DNA from: Zea mays
Taxonomy: Eukaryota > Streptophyta > Magnoliopsida > Poales > Poaceae
Length of the DNA stretch: 64,000 bases
Assembly: GCF_902167145.1 (NCBI RefSeq)
Contig: NC_050104.1
Location: 13,848,001-13,912,000 of the forward strand
Direction: 5' to 3'
In this document: positions 33,460 to 46,900 of the stretch, piece after piece
Numbering within the stretch: position 1 is the stretch's first letter
Layout: each line of letters begins with the position of its first letter
Made by a program: the position numbers and the translations under genes
Notes under the pieces: generated by a model
What the model saw: the letters and a program-made list of their open reading frames with translations, nothing else
Database searches by the model: none
What the model was told of the DNA's origin: nothing

Positions 33460-33850
33460 CTAGATTGGCATTCTCTTAGTGAAATCAACTAAATAAAGCT
33501 TGTCGTCTAATACACCTTTAAAAGCTAATGAACCATCACTTCTTCTAAAGACAAATACATCAATATTTGTAAACAAAAAATTATAGCCAATATGACATAA
33601 TTGACTTATAGAAAGCAAATTGTAACCAAGCGATTCTACTAAGAATACATTGGAAATTGAATGCTCGGTAGTGATGGCTATTTTACCCAAACCTTTGACC
33701 TTGTTGTGATTCCCATCTCCAAAGATAATCGTATCTTGGGAATCCTTGTTCTTGACGTAGGAGGTGAACATCTTCTTCTACCCCGTCATGGCGTCATGTG
33801 ATTTGTGCATCCGCTGTCAATAATGCAGCTTGTGCCCCCAGATTCATAAA
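33460..33850 (-). pseudogene. Copia protease region, minus strand
   Basis: Encodes Asp-Ser-Gly-Cys-Thr-x-His-Met-Thr near 33810, FGDGNHNKVKGLGKIAI and LLSISQL. A stop codon lies just after the catalytic motif. It is homologous to 5729-6121. Confidence 0.83.
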
Positions 33851-36279
33851 CTTGCAAGGTGATTTAAGCTTGGGATTTAGGTACCCAACTCTTGTTGGGT
33901 CCTACATGGTTAGTCACATAAGACTTTGGAATCCAAATGCAAATCTTGCCTCCTTTGCACTTAGGCCCCACATTTCTAGCAACAACTTTATCACTTTTAC
34001 AAACTAGCACATATGAAGCATCATAAGTATGATAAAGCATTGTTGGACCATTAGATGCATTCCTAGGCGCATGAGAAACATAACGCCTATGTCTATTTCT
34101 ACCATGGGCATGTGTAGAGCTAAATGATGCAAACATGGCATGAGAGTCAAAAATAGCATCATGACGTGTAGGTAAAACAACATGATCATAACAACTATCG
34201 TGATGAGCAACACTAGAAGCATTCTTAACATGAGCGTACAGATAGGCATGGTTCTTTTTGTCATGAAGAGAATGAGAACTACTAGCCATATGTGCCTTCC
34301 CTTTCTCCTTTGAGATTGGAGACCCTTTGGCTTATTAAGTTCTTGGTTCCCTTTTGGAAACCAAATCCATCCTTAATGGAGGGATGTCTACCAATGGTCT
34401 AGGCATCCCTGGCAAATTTTATCTTATCACACTTATTCTGGCAAGTTTTAAGTTGAGCATTAAGGTTTGCAATTTCATCATTCAACTTAGAGATAGTGGA
34501 AACATGATTATTGCAAGCATCAACATCAAAATCTTTACATCTATTGCAAATAGAAACATGTTCCACAGATGAACTAGCAATATTTAACTTTTCTATTCTA
34601 GCATTTAAATCAGCATTTGATCTCTTAAGACTAGAAATAGACTCATGGTAACAAGATAATTCAGAAGATAATATGTCATTTTTCTTAGTCTCTAAAGCAA
34701 GAGATTTTCCAACAACAACAAGTTTATCATGTTCTTAATAAAGAATATATTCTTGTTTTTCTAACAACCTATCCTTCTCATTAAGGGCATCAATTAATTC
34801 ATTGATTTTATCTACTTTAGATCTATCTAAACCCCTAAAGAGATCATTATAGTCTACATCATCGTCATATTCCTCATCACTAGAAGAAGTGTACTTAGGG
34901 GTATCTCGTGTACGTACCTCCTTCTCCTTAGTCATGAGGCATGTGTGATGCTCGTTGGGGAAGAGGGAGGACTTGTTGAAGGCTGAGGCAACAAGTCCCT
35001 CATCATCGGAGTCGGATGAAGAGTAGTCCGAGTCCCACTCCTGCCGATGTGAGCCTCGCCCTTTGCCTTTCGGTAGTTCTTTTTCTTCTCCTTCCATTTC
35101 TTTTCTTGTCCCTGGTCATTTTCATTATCAGGACATTGTGCAATAAAATGTCTGGACTTACCGCACTTGAAGCAGGAACACTTTCCCCTTGATTTGCTTT
35201 TGCCGGGGTAATCCTTGTGTCCCTTCAATGCGGTCTTAAAACGCTTGATCACAAGCGCCATTTCATCCTCATTTAGCCCGACAACCTCCACTTGTGCCAC
35301 CTTGTTAGGTAGCGCCTCCTTACTGTTTTTTGCTTTGAGAGCAATGGGTTGCGGCTCGTATAGAGGAAGCGGTCCGTTGGCAATGTCATCAACGTACCTA
35401 GCCTCCTTTACCATCATGCGTCCGCTTATGAATTTTCCGATAATTTCCTTGGGCGTCATCTTGGTATACCTAGGATTCTCACGAATAAGATTTATAAGAT
35501 GAGGATCAATAACAGTAAATGACCTTAGCATGAGTCAAACGATATCATGATCCGCCCATCTTGTACTTCCACAGCTTCAGATCTTGTTCACCAGGGTCTT
35601 GAGCCTGTTGTAAGTTCTAGTTGGCTCCTCTCCCCTTTTCATGGCAAATCTCCCAAGTTCGCCTTCTACCAGTTCCATCTCTGTAATCATGGTGGCGCCA
35701 TTTCCCTCATGAGAAATCTTGAGGGTGTCCCATATTTGCTTGGTATTGTCCAAGCCGTTAACTTTATTGTACTCACCCCTACATAGAGATGCTAACAACA
35801 CAGTAGTAGCCTGGGCATTCTTATGAATTTGCTCGTTAATAAATACGGGATTATCGCTACTATCAAAATGCATTCCATTTCCACTATTTCCCAAATGATT
35901 GTATGGAGAGAAAATAAATGACTACGCATTTTATGACTCTAAAAAGAGTAGCCGTCTCCATCAAAGTGGGGGGGTTTATCGAGTGGATTAGAAAATAAAT
36001 GCGCATTTGAATTGTACGGAATGCGAGAGTAATCAAATGAATAATTTTGATTAACCGTTTTTTTCACGGACGAGTCTTCGTCGTCGTCGTCCCTTGGTGA
36101 AGAAGAGGAGGTGTCGCTGTCATAGTAGATGATCTTCTTGATGCACCTCTTCTTCTTTCCATCTTTCCTTTTGTTGTTTGAGCCTGAGTCGGTGGGCTTG
36201 TCACCTTTTGGCTTATCAACATAGAGAGTCTCCTTCTCCTTGTCGTTGATCACTATCCCCTTGCCCTTAGGATCCATCT
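33851..36279 (-). pseudogene. Copia gag, minus strand, broken
   Basis: Starts with ATG at 36277-36275 and a Lys/Asp-rich N terminus to about 35940. The gag fold is at 35894-35300, and a CCHC knuckle CFKCGKSRHFIAQC lies at about 35160-35118. A Lys-rich linker, a coiled coil (34740-34900 and on to about 34400) and the His/Asn-rich tail before the protease (34289-33864) follow. Frameshifts occur near 35940, 35560 and 35000-34930, with stops near 34737. Same family type as the gag at 3300-5728. Confidence 0.87.
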
Positions 36280-36313
36280 CTTCGGGTGGTTAGTCCCTTG
36301 ATAAAGAGAACGA

Positions 36314-36324
36314 CTCTGATACCA
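36314..36324 (-). other. Primer binding site of the minus-strand Copia element
   Basis: CTCTGATACCA, the inverse of TGGTATCAGAG, two bases from the LTR end at 36327. Confidence 0.82.
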
Positions 36325-36326
36325 AT

Positions 36327-36760
36327 TGAGAGCACCTAGAGGGGGGTGAATAGGTGATCCTGTAAAAAACAGCTCAACAAAACAAACTTGGACTAATATT
36401 GGATTAGTGAAAGCAAGAACCAAGTTCGAACGAGGAGTATGAGCGGAGTAAACTTCTTCACTTAATTGCTCTTCACTAAGTGAATATTAAACTTAGAGCA
36501 ATAATGTAAGTGAAGCGAATAGAGAGAAATTGGCAGTAGGATAAAGACAAGTGACATGGCGATTTTTACGAGAACTATATGAATTCAATAGGTTTTCACA
36601 ATGCACCAATACTTTAAAACAAGTTACTTATACTAAGTGAAATATGAATAAAAATAGTATACATTTTTTTAAAAAATGAGAGCATTTCAACTGTATTTTG
36701 ATAACAATTTAACACAATCACAAGCAATATATTTAGCAACCTACATATGTCCTAGGGAGC
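36327..36760 (-). repeat. 5' LTR (3' part) of the minus-strand Copia element
   Basis: Begins TGAGAGCACCTAGAGGGGGG, the inverse of the Sirevirus LTR end seen at 1862. After about 45 bp it diverges from the other Ji/Opie-like LTRs. No inverse of TGAAAGGG is found, so the LTR looks truncated. The right limit near 36760 is a guess from the change in base composition. Confidence 0.55.
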
Positions 36761-37045
36761 AGCGCATGAGCGACCCCGACAACCTGAAAATGGTGAGCAA
36801 CTTGCGGCAATAACCAGGCATTCTGCACCCGTGGTCTCCTGGTGAGCACGAGCAACACTCGCCAGTGAGTCAGTGACCTCCTGGCGAGCTTATCGCCATC
36901 TGCCCACTATCGCCCACGAGCAGCCCCTTTCTACAGCCTCATAACGACCAACCTGTGAGCAGCACCCGCCCATGAGTCACGCTCGCGTGGAACACCTTGG
37001 CCTCCCGTGGCCCACCCTAGGTGTTGCCTCACCCGCCTTGGTCGC
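36761..37045. other. Unassigned GC-rich sequence
   Basis: Between the Copia LTR and the Tat LTR. It contains loose repeats of GTGAGCA and CTCCTGG. No gene or element recognised. Confidence 0.4.
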
Positions 37046-37523
37046 TGTTGGGGCGAAGGCGAAGACGCTACCCTTCGCTCCATCCTTCGTCTATCTCGCT
37101 GCGCCGACAGGAAGCAGAACGACCGGCGAGGTCCAACCTTTGTCTTCTACATTACAAGACAAAGGCCTACGACGACGTCGCCCCATCCCACGTCCCCACT
37201 CGACCTTGAGGCCCACGTGGGATTCGGCCCATTGTAACAGGCCCCGCACGGAGAGGCGTGTTACGGGCCCGATTTGTAATAACTTTTCTGTAATGACAGT
37301 CTGTAATCCTCCTTTATAGGAATATTCCAGGGATATACCAGGTGCCTGAGGGTACATGCGTCCTTACATTGAGACGTTGGGCACTCAGGCACCTATAAAT
37401 ACCCCCGTACAGTGCCCTTGAGAGGCTGGATTGACAGAGCTATTGCCACCTCGAGTCAAACCTTATTTACGTTGCTTTCATTCCTCCGTTGAATCAACTT
37501 TCCCAGGAGAGCAAGTTCCAACA
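37046..37523 (+). repeat. 5' LTR of Tat element A
   Basis: The end CCAACA is fixed by the primer site TTGGTGCCCACCGT that follows. The start TGTTGGGGCGAAGG is my choice from the TG and the change in sequence; the other LTR is not in the window for confirmation. A TATAAATA box is at 37394-37401. Upstream, a CAGGTGCCTGAG...ACTCAGGCACCT inverted pair lies at about 37340-37392. Confidence 0.6.
37394..37401 (+). promoter_or_regulatory. TATA box of Tat element A LTR
   Basis: TATAAATA in CACCTATAAATACCCCCG. Confidence 0.65.
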
Positions 37524-37542
37524 TTTGGTGCCCACCGTTCGT
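37524..37542 (+). other. Primer binding site of Tat element A
   Basis: TTTGGTGCCCACCGTTCGT directly after the LTR end. TTGGTGCCCACCG-type primer sites are found in Tat-group gypsy elements. Confidence 0.65.
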
Positions 37543-37563
37543 GCTACGAAAAAACCACCCGCG

Positions 37564-38930
37564 ATGGCACCCAAGAGAGCTAACTCAAAGGCAGCCCCAT
37601 CCGTTGACGAAGCAGCGAAGGCAGCGCTGCTGGCCAAGAAAAAGGGCAAGGCCCATGCAGACACCGCCCACCAAGAAGCCTACGAAGACGATGCGCTCAA
37701 CAAGAGACAGCGCAATGATCAACCTACACCCGAAGGCACCCTCCGCACCTGCAGCTCCGGAGGACAACCACAACCACCCCCAAGCTTCGCTCCACTAGAG
37801 GGCGAAGACGCCACTGAGGACGGCGAAGTCATCGGCGTTTCAGCAGAGGAACAGCTACAACTGTGAGCCCTGCACATCAAGAACTGCAACCTCCAGAAGC
37901 AGAAAGAGATCCTCGAGGCCAAGCGCCAACATGTCTCCTCGCGGGCCAAGGTGCGCCAGATGATACGTGACGAGGAGCAGAGGGCTCAGGAGCTTGAGCA
38001 AGAGATTGCGCTCATGCAACGTGAAGGCCAACTTGATCTACAACACGACTCACCCCTCCAACAGCGTGCGCCAATCGGAGACCGTTCATTCCTCAGCGCA
38101 GACCTGTCATCCCGCACGCCACAGCATTCCAAGGTGTCAACTACCTTGACGAGTGGAGTCCTTTGGCGCCGCACCTGCAAGTGTCACCATGGCCCGCCAA
38201 CTTCAGGGCAGAGACCTACCCTAAGTACAACGGCAGCACTGACCCAGCATAGTATATCATGAGCTATCAAGTCGTCGTTGCATCATCCGGAGGGGATGAC
38301 GCCACAATGGCCAAGTCATTCATCATTGCCCTCGAAGGCCCGGCTCTCACCTGGTACACCAGGTTGCCCCCGTTGTCCATCGACTCCTGGAGAAGTCTCC
38401 AGGACAAATTTCTGCTCAACTTCCAAGGGTACCGCCTAGACACCGATGCCTTGGCCGAATTATCACTCTGCAAGCAGCTGGAGAGAGAAACTCTGCGGGA
38501 GTACTACCGCAAGTTTCTAACTCTCAAGTCACAACTACCTTCGGTTGATGACCAAATCGCCATTCACTACGCCATCAGTGGCCTTCGGGCTGGCGTCCTT
38601 TACAGCCACTGCATCAGGGATCCACCCAAGAACCTCCAGGAGCTATATCAGCTATTCGAAAAATATGTCAGATCCGAAGAGCTCCATCAGCGCAAGGTCG
38701 AGTCCTAGAGGAAACCCAAGGACCCTCCGCAGTCCAGCCGAACGTGGATGAGACCTTCGCAGTCAGACTCCGGTCGGGATGGCCACAGTCAGCAGCAGGT
38801 GCATAACATCGCCAACCAGCACCCCGCTGGTGAGGCCCCTCGCCGCTAAGATTATCCCCCCCAGGGCCGTGGCAATGGAACTCGTGGTCGGGGCCGAGGA
38901 CGGGCGCAGCAGCCGCGCAGATTTTACTGC
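37564..38930 (+). pseudogene. gag of Tat element A, broken
   Basis: ATG at 37564 follows the primer site by about 20 bp. A Lys/Ala-rich N terminus and a charged coiled coil (about 37870-38020) precede the Retrotrans_gag fold (about 38190-38700, with ALEGPALTWYTRLPP and NFQGYRLDTDALAEL). The frame is broken by TGA at 37864-37866, a frameshift near 38080, TAG at 38250-38252 and TAG at 38706-38708. An Arg/Gly-rich nucleic-acid-binding stretch lies at 38850-38920. Confidence 0.87.
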
Positions 38931-41039
38931 TTGTTTCATGGCGAAGACTGTGCACACCCAACAAGGGACTGCCCAGAAACGAAGGCCACCAGGGACAGGA
39001 TGTCTCGGGCGCAACCAGCTGACAACCCAAGAGTTGTCGCGCACACATATCAACAACTCCCACAACCATACAACCACGGCCCCGCTCAACACCCACCCAA
39101 CCACGCATACCAACACCACCAGGAGGTACAAATCGTACCTCCCCCACTCCCACCTCCACACCCGCAACAGCCAAACATTCACCACCCAAACCACCCCCAA
39201 GCACCAAAACAAGAAGACTTCGCTGATCAGCCGTATCGCGGAGTCATTCACATGATCACTGGGGGGTCCAGCGTCGACTTCGACACGAAGCGACATAAGA
39301 GGGACCACTACCGCAGCATCAACCACGTCGCCGTCACCGGTCCAATCGTGCAGACAAAGTGGTCCCATGTGCCATTGACCTTCGACGCCAGAGATGTCGA
39401 CCTGCGCAACGCACCCCACATCGACGCCATGGTCATCAACTGCAGTGTGGCAGGCTGGGACCTACACAAAGTCTTAGTTGACAACGGTAGCCAGGCGGAC
39501 ATCATTTTCCTCCACGCCTTCGACCGCATGGGCATCAGCCACAGCTTGCTGAAACCTTCGGACAACCCCCTATATGGCTTCGGCGGCAAGGGCACCTTTC
39601 CTATGGGCAAAATAGAGCTACCCCTGTCCTTCGGTGTAGCACCCAATGCACGAAGTGAGCAGGTCACTTTCGACATCGTCAACATGGTGTACCCGTACAA
39701 CGCCATAATGGGTCGGGGCTCCATCAACAAGTTTGAGGCAGCCATTCACGGACTTTACATGTGCATGAAAATCCCGGGTCCGCAAGGCGCGATCACAGTC
39801 TATGGCAACCAGCAGGTCGCGCACAACATAGAAAGAGACTTCGTTTCAGGGCAAAGGAACGTACACTGCCTCACGGCGCAGCGCGAGATCCCCGAGGCTA
39901 CCCGCCCAACCACCAACGAGCATGAAAAGGCACAGCTGCAGAGCAACAATGGGACGAAGACAGTTCCCCTTGACCAGGCAACACCCAAGCAAACGGTCAT
40001 CATAAACGAAGACCTTACTTCGCATGACGAGGAGAGACTTATCTCCTGTCTTTCCAAAAATAAGGACATCTTTGCCTGGTCCGCCCTCGACCTGGTCGGA
40101 GTTAGTCGCACTATTATAGAGCACAACTTGGGCATCGACCCTTCGGTGAGGCCGAAGAAGCAGAGGCTGCGCAAAATGTCTAATGAGAAGATAGAAGCTG
40201 CCAAGGCCGAGGTACACCGCCTGCTTGAGGCCAACTTCATCGAACCAGTTGCCTACCCTACGTGGCTCGCCAACATAGTCATGGTGCAAAAGAAGAGCGA
40301 CAAGTGGCGGATGTGCATTGATTTCACCAGCCTCAACAAGGCCTGTCCCAAGGATAATTTCCCACTGCCTCGGATCGACAAGATCGTCCATAGTGCGGCC
40401 GGGTGCGAAGTCATGTCACTCCTTGGCTGCTTCTCCGGCTATCACCAGATATATATGAAGGAGGAAGACAAGGCCAACACCAGTTTCATAACACCCTTCG
40501 GCACATATTGCTTCATCAGAATGCCGGAGGGACTAAAGAACGCTAGGTCCACATTCTCTTGCCTCACCAAGACAGTGCTCGAGAGCCAAGTCGGTAGAAA
40601 CATATTTACGTATGTGGACGACATTGTTGTCGCCAGCAAAAGCAAAGAGGACCATCTGGCTGACCTCGCAGAAACATTCGCGAACATGCGGGACGCACGA
40701 CTTCGCCTAAACCCCGAAAAGTGTGTCCTTGGCGTTCGCCAGGGGAAGATACTGGGCTACCTGGTGTCGCACCGCGGGATCGAGGCCAACCCGACCAAGA
40801 TCCAGGCTATCATCAACATGACGCCCCTGCAGTCAGCCAGAGACGTCCAACGACTGACAGGCAGATTTGCCGCCCTCAACAGATTCATTTCCAAGTCCGC
40901 AGAGCGAAGCTTACCTTTCCTCAAAACGCTACACGGCGCAAAGGACTTTGCATGGGGACCAGAGCAAGCGGCGGCCTTCGCATCACTAAACAGCACCTGT
41001 CAGAGCTGGCGATTCTTACAAGCACCAACCCTTCGCTAC
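38931..41039 (+). pseudogene. Zinc motif, protease and reverse transcriptase of Tat element A
   Basis: Open for 703 codons up to the insertion. A Cys/His motif (CLFHGEDCAHPTRDC) is followed by a Pro/His-rich linker. The protease has Asp-Asn-Gly in VLVDNGSQADIIF (about 39475-39510), a variant common in plant Tat elements. RT runs from about 40150, with WRMCIDFTSLNKACPKDNFP and the catalytic YVDD at 40611-40622. It also carries the GRFAALNRFISKSAER thumb. The insertion at 41040 cuts it between RT and RNase H. This is the best preserved part of element A. Confidence 0.9.
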
Positions 41040-43584
41040 TGTAACACCCCGGAGTCCACAAACACCCCGGAATGCTACTGAACAACACTTCTGACATCTA
41101 TATATAAAATTTTGACAGCACCCCTTTGCAAAATTGCATAAATGAGGGGGGGCAACAGTGTATAAACATATATCATGATAAAAACATACTAAGTATTATT
41201 AATCGGCTAGCAAAGAGAAGTTAAACATACGACATGAACTGAATTAACTAGTGCGCACGACTAGTTAAAAGAAACAAACTCTCTTTGACAATAAGTTTCT
41301 AATTAAATCATGGCTGCGTCTGGGCAGCGTTATTGTGAGAGTGAAAGTGGACGTGCTGCTACTCCCCTCATTCCCAACATGTATCAAGTACCTGCATTGA
41401 GTAATGCAAGAGTGAGATGACACATCTCAGCAAGTAAAATAATATCAAATTGTTTAACCACATAAGAACATTGTTTTACCACCACTTGATTCCACAACTT
41501 TCTTATTACGACGGTGCAACACGTATACAACGTACAACACACCTAGTCACCACACCTCGCAGGTAGAAACCACAATAGTAACATAGTAATGTCACACTTC
41601 ATATATACCTCATGAGTGCAAATGTCTGCAAATGCAAGGATGACTTCTACCTTCATACCTCTAAGGATATGAAGCCGCATCATACCCCTCCTCGGGCAAC
41701 GTACAATTCTAAAAATGTACTAGTACGGTCGGACCATAAGATCACGACATAACTTCAAAATGCAAGATGGATGATGCGATGTGCATGTCATGCCTACAAC
41801 ACTTCATATAACGTGATTCAAAAAAGATACTTCAACTTCATCCAAGATGGGAATCAACCACATATATCATAACCAAATTATGATCATCCACAATATTAGA
41901 CAATTGAGAATTAATACTTCCAAACAAATAAACTTCATCATAGAATTCAATGATTAACATAATTAAAACTTATGCATACTCAATGACAGGGAATAGGATG
42001 CAAAGCAAACGGTAGCAACCACCACTATATTTACTTGCCTTTACCGGAAGTTCGGGCAAATCCCTAAGTACGATCCGGAAGTCCAACACCTGTTTTTTGA
42101 CACACAACTTAGTGCACCAATTTCACATAATCAGGCTCATAAACGACGCCGCACCTATGCACAAACTCAAACCCCGCCGCGGGTTACATCTCTCCCCACA
42201 CCCACCAAACTGCAGCGGCGCTGCTTAATAATTTCATAACTTTAAAATTATGACAGCAGTGGTAACAAACAAAAACTCTAGAGTCATCTACATAAAATTC
42301 CCCACAAGTTTTGTATACAATTTATAATTAAATTCCAACATCTAATTAGCCCAAAATAGTCCACAAGATGAACCCTGTAATCTGTTTTTTTGTCTTTTGG
42401 ACAGCGACATACCCGGATTCAAACAGCGATATCTTTTAAAATATAATTCCAAATCAAGTGCATAAGTACTCATTGGAAAGATAAGACAAAGCCCTACATG
42501 ATTATAATACTGGTTAACACTAATTACCCACGAAAAATTCCCAGAAACTGCTAATACTACTGCTGTTCACCCACCTGAAAAATCTGTTTCTTTTGGACAG
42601 CAACATAACCGGATTCAAACAACGATATCTGCTAAATTATAACTCCGAATCGAGCGCATAAGTACTCGTTGGAAAGGTATGACAAAGCTCTACATGATTC
42701 TCCCACTGATCCCCACTAATTGCCCACGAAAAATTCCCAGAAACTGCTAATACTACTGTTGTTCACCCACCTGAAAAATCTGTTTCTTTTGGACAGCAAC
42801 ATAACCGGATTCAAACAAAGATATCTTCTAAATTATAACTCCGAATCGAGCGCATAAGTACTCGTTGGAAAGGTATGACAAAGCTCTACATGATTCTCCC
42901 ACTGATCCCCACTAATTGCCCACGAAAAATTCCCAGAAATCCCTAGAACTACTGCTGTTCGCCCTTCCACAAAAATTCTGGACAGCACCTCTACCGATTC
43001 GCATAGATAAACATATAATCAATTGAATTTTAGCGCAAAAACATAGATAACTTCAAGATCACCTTGAGTTCCACCTTTTTCCTCCTTCCTTCCTCCCACC
43101 AATTCTCCAATTGAAACTTGCACCCACACGAAGAAGATCCGACGAGGAAGAACGACACTTGGAGAAGAGGAGATGGGGGTGGCGGCTAGGGTTGAGGAGA
43201 TGGCTGCTGCAAAAAACTTGAGAATGGAGAGGGGGCGGCTGCAGCACTTGGGGAAGAGAGAAGAGGGAAGAGGGGGGAGGGTGACGGCCAAAGGAGGGAA
43301 GGGGGGTGGCTGCTCACAAGGGCCTTAAGAGAGGGGGCGGCTAGGGTTTTGGGGGGGAAAAGTGGGCTTCCCACCGCCGGATCGCGATCAACGGCCCAAA
43401 ACCATTCCTACGCCAGAGCTCTCGACCCCCGCGCACTGCGCACACATCAAACATAAATTTTACTGTTTTACAGATGTTTACCTCCTAAAATTCCAAACCC
43501 CCCATAGCACGGGACCCGCAAGAGAAAACAAAGAAAAAAAGAGTAAACTTCAATTTCTCTTCTTTTTGAAAATTGGGTATCACA
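41040..43584 (-). repeat. 3' LTR of the minus-strand Tekay/Del-derived element
   Basis: 2,545 bp. Contains three tandem copies of a unit of about 196 bp (42380-42970) and a GC-rich end (43150-43440). Confidence 0.92.
42380..42970. repeat. About 196-bp unit repeated three times inside the LTR (left copy)
   Basis: Units start with ATCTGTTT..TTTGGACAGC at 42380, 42582 and 42778. Units 2 and 3 are nearly identical; unit 1 is more diverged and 202 bp long. Confidence 0.88.
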
Positions 43585-43585
43585 C

Positions 43586-43600
43586 TCTACCCCCCCTTAA
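43586..43600 (-). other. Polypurine tract of the minus-strand element
   Basis: Inverse reads TTAAGGGGGGGTAGA, directly before the LTR start TGTGATACCC. Upstream, GAATTCGAGGTCGAATTC resembles the pol end of Tekay/Del elements. Confidence 0.75.
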
Positions 43601-43699
43601 AAAGAATTCGACCTCGAATTCCGATGCTTCTATCGGAACGACAAAGGAAAGATTAATGAACCAACAAAACTCACACATAAAGGAAAGTTCGGGTACTTC

Positions 43700-43985
43700 T
43701 ATCGCATCAGCTCCTCAAGCTCCTAGGATTCTAAGATACGCAGCAGACGACACTCTAGAGTCTGGTCTTGCTACACAGGAATCGGCTCTAGCTCGATTTG
43801 ATGGTCTGGATTCCGCAAATACTTCCTCCACATAAAGACATGGAATACATGGTGTACTCTGATCATAGATTTCGACAATTGCATATGCTAAGCCCAGCTG
43901 CCAACTCGGCTAAGATAGTAGACGGTCCTATATACCTCGGACAAAGCTTTCCTGACACCAAATCAATCATTGACATATGCAAGTA
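43700..43985 (-). pseudogene. Integrase C-terminal remnant of a Tekay/Del-type element
   Basis: The minus strand keeps segments KLCPRYIGPS, VHHVFHVFMWRKYL, RNPDHQIELEPIPV and QDQTLECRLLRI in order, across two frames with TAG stops. This is the conserved tail of gypsy integrase before the chromodomain region. All upstream gag, protease, RT and integrase core are gone. It shows that the element derives from an autonomous chromovirus. Confidence 0.78.
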
Positions 43986-46900
43986 CTTCAAGGAATGTAT
44001 ATATGAATGCACTGCATATAGTATTCCTATAGCCTAAACCAAACTTAGCCAAACAAGAGCAACTTCAAGAGAGTAACTTAATGCTTGCATATTTTTGGAT
44101 AGCAGCACAACGGTTAATTGTTTTGTTCATAACTCAAAAAATAAGCATCCAAACATAATAAACTAGGACTTTATGGAAAGCTTATAAAGTCCACTATACC
44201 CTTGGTATTATTTTCACAGCAAGATTTGACACTTAGAAAGGTCAAACAATGCTAAACGTAAATTCTGTCCAGACTTGGACAGAATTCAACTACTCAATTC
44301 AAAAATCCATAATTGGAGTCTCAGCCATCCAATTCAGGTGCTCCCAGACTTTTTAGAAAGCTAGTATAATTGTCTATAATTTATTTATAAACATATCAGG
44401 TTAATTCAATGCATATCAAGGTCAAAAGACATGAGAAAGGCTCTGCTGTCCAAATTTAGACAGATTCAGAGATCACACTTAAAACAGCCGTAACTTTACT
44501 TATAGATCTCCAAAAAGGGTGATCCAAAGTTTGTTGAAAAGATTAAGAAAGGTACTACAACTTCTTTATAATTTATAATAAGTTATTCGAAGTTTAAATT
44601 GGGAAAACAAGGTCAGTTTCGAAATCTGTACAAAATTTGCACAGATTCCAAGACTGGACTTGAGAAAATCATAACTCCCAAACTACTAGACTTATGGTCA
44701 TGAAATTTTTACACAAGTAAGATAAAGAAGTCGGCTACAACTTTTATATATAACATCTCTACAGAAAAGATGGTTTACTTCATTGAACTAGCTGCATAAC
44801 TAAAACTGGTCATGCAGACCCAACAACAAGCAATAGATTTTATTCAGGTTCATTACTCTTCTAAGATTAAGCGTTCATCGAAAGACTAATAACTTTAGGT
44901 TCTTCATTACGAGATACTTAGAACAAATATAAGTATAGAAGCAATATGATAACTTTTTAAACAATTTAAGCCTAATCTCACATCATGCAAACAGGAATCT
45001 GTTTAAGCATGTTAGGCCTGCCCACATATTCATCCAAGCACATTCTATACATTATATCATCCCATATATGAACTCTCTTTTTTTAATTATACTATACATA
45101 TATCTATCGAATAACTCAGACAAATTGCATCTCAACCTAGACTTCACATGACGTAACTATTTCATACTTACGCAATCACGCCAATACAAGAAAACGTGGC
45201 TTCACAACAATACGTACTGGCCTATTCAAACGTTCCTTGCTATCTCTGTGTTCCAGCCCACGCTCCACATATACATAAACAAGATAACCATCCCAACCAC
45301 TACGTCTATTCCCTCCCACCATACAACTTAATTAACATGGATTGCGAAAGAGCTCACCACAACTAAACCAAACTCCCATGAAAAAAATCACTAAGTAGAA
45401 AATTGACAATCAATAGCACAAATGTTCATTTTTTCTACCTCTCACTATAAAAGCAATGGTAACAATGAAATATTGTAAAATCATCTAAACTTCATGATCT
45501 ACAACTTTCGTATTCAAAAGATAAACAATTTTTTTCCATCTACCATTTTTAATTTGACTTGTAAGGCGACATACATGATCTGCCACCAGAAACTGACGAA
45601 ACATGACACATAAATTCAAAATATCATAACTCCCTGCAGCTTAACAAAATTTTGCAAATATAAACCCATTGAAAAGATTATAACATTCTGTAAAACTTTT
45701 ATTATAATGAGTGTCTCAAAATTTGTTTTCAAACCGATAAAATAATGTAACTCTTTTGTTGCAAAACTGATAGGATGGAAACAATGGACAACTAAAATTC
45801 AAAAACCTATAACTCCTCCTATACTCAACTTAAAACTACAACGAACACGCGTTGGAAAAGTTTGAAAATTGTCCATGACTTTTGCAATAAAGTTGCACCC
45901 AAATTTATCTTTATAGCCCTCAACTCTGCATGACCTACAGCTAAACTCAGCCCGAGATACTGCACATTGGAGATTCGACTTATAATCGGACAACCACCTC
46001 TCCCAATCTATTTAACAGACAATTACAAGTAAATACCCATTTAAAAGGTACTGAGAAGAACTAAAGTTTTGCTTAAAGAGAATTCCCAAATTTGGGCTAT
46101 GAAACTATCAAACCACGGTCGATTTATTGGTGGTTATAACGACACCTAAAGTTCAGACACAACGGTGCAACAACTTTAGAGCAGCCTAACTCCAATTATA
46201 TACAATGAAAAATACAAACCAATACTCTTTGGAAAGATCATGAAATTACTAAAACTTTCATAATCTAACAAAGACCAAATTATACCATCTTCAAGGTCTA
46301 TTCTTCCGTACAAAATTAAGGCTGCTATAGGAAACCCATAACTCTCAAATGTTTAGACCAAACTGGGTGATTAAGCATCATATGCAAACATGAAGAAACC
46401 TACTACAAAACATTCTAGATAAGTGAAGCCTGATTCAGCCTCCAACTAATTTAAAATGACTCCCAAAACCAAGCAACACCTTAACCACAATATAAAATGA
46501 AACCCAAGGCATTGGCAGGTGCAATCAACACTAGGATTTCCCACTACCAAATGGGGATGCAACTTCCCAAAGTCTTTAAACAACACTTTACCTAATAGGT
46601 TAGAACACTAAGCATAACAATCAACGAATTCAACAACCTCGTTTGTTAATGCCACTAAGGTCAAACATCCATGTAGCGACAATGTACGAAACACCTGACA
46701 TACCCATCTCTAGCACTATAAAACATGGTTGTTATTACACTAGAATTCAACTACTAGAGATCTCCACAACTATTCTGTTGACGTGAAGCATATGGTGCTC
46801 ATGTCATATAACGTCTTTTTCTCCTCTCAAAAGAGATAAAATTTGCAACACTCATAAAGCAATGGAGGGATAACAACAAGAAAACTAATGTACTTCTTGA

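Noticed and set aside
36972..37319. 115-codon frame before element A
   Set aside because: It crosses the LTR start and has no domain. Composition effect.
43019..43374. Pro/Ser-rich frames at the GC-rich end of the minus-strand LTR, repeated at 50040-50362
   Set aside because: Present in both LTRs and low complexity, so part of the LTR and not a gene.
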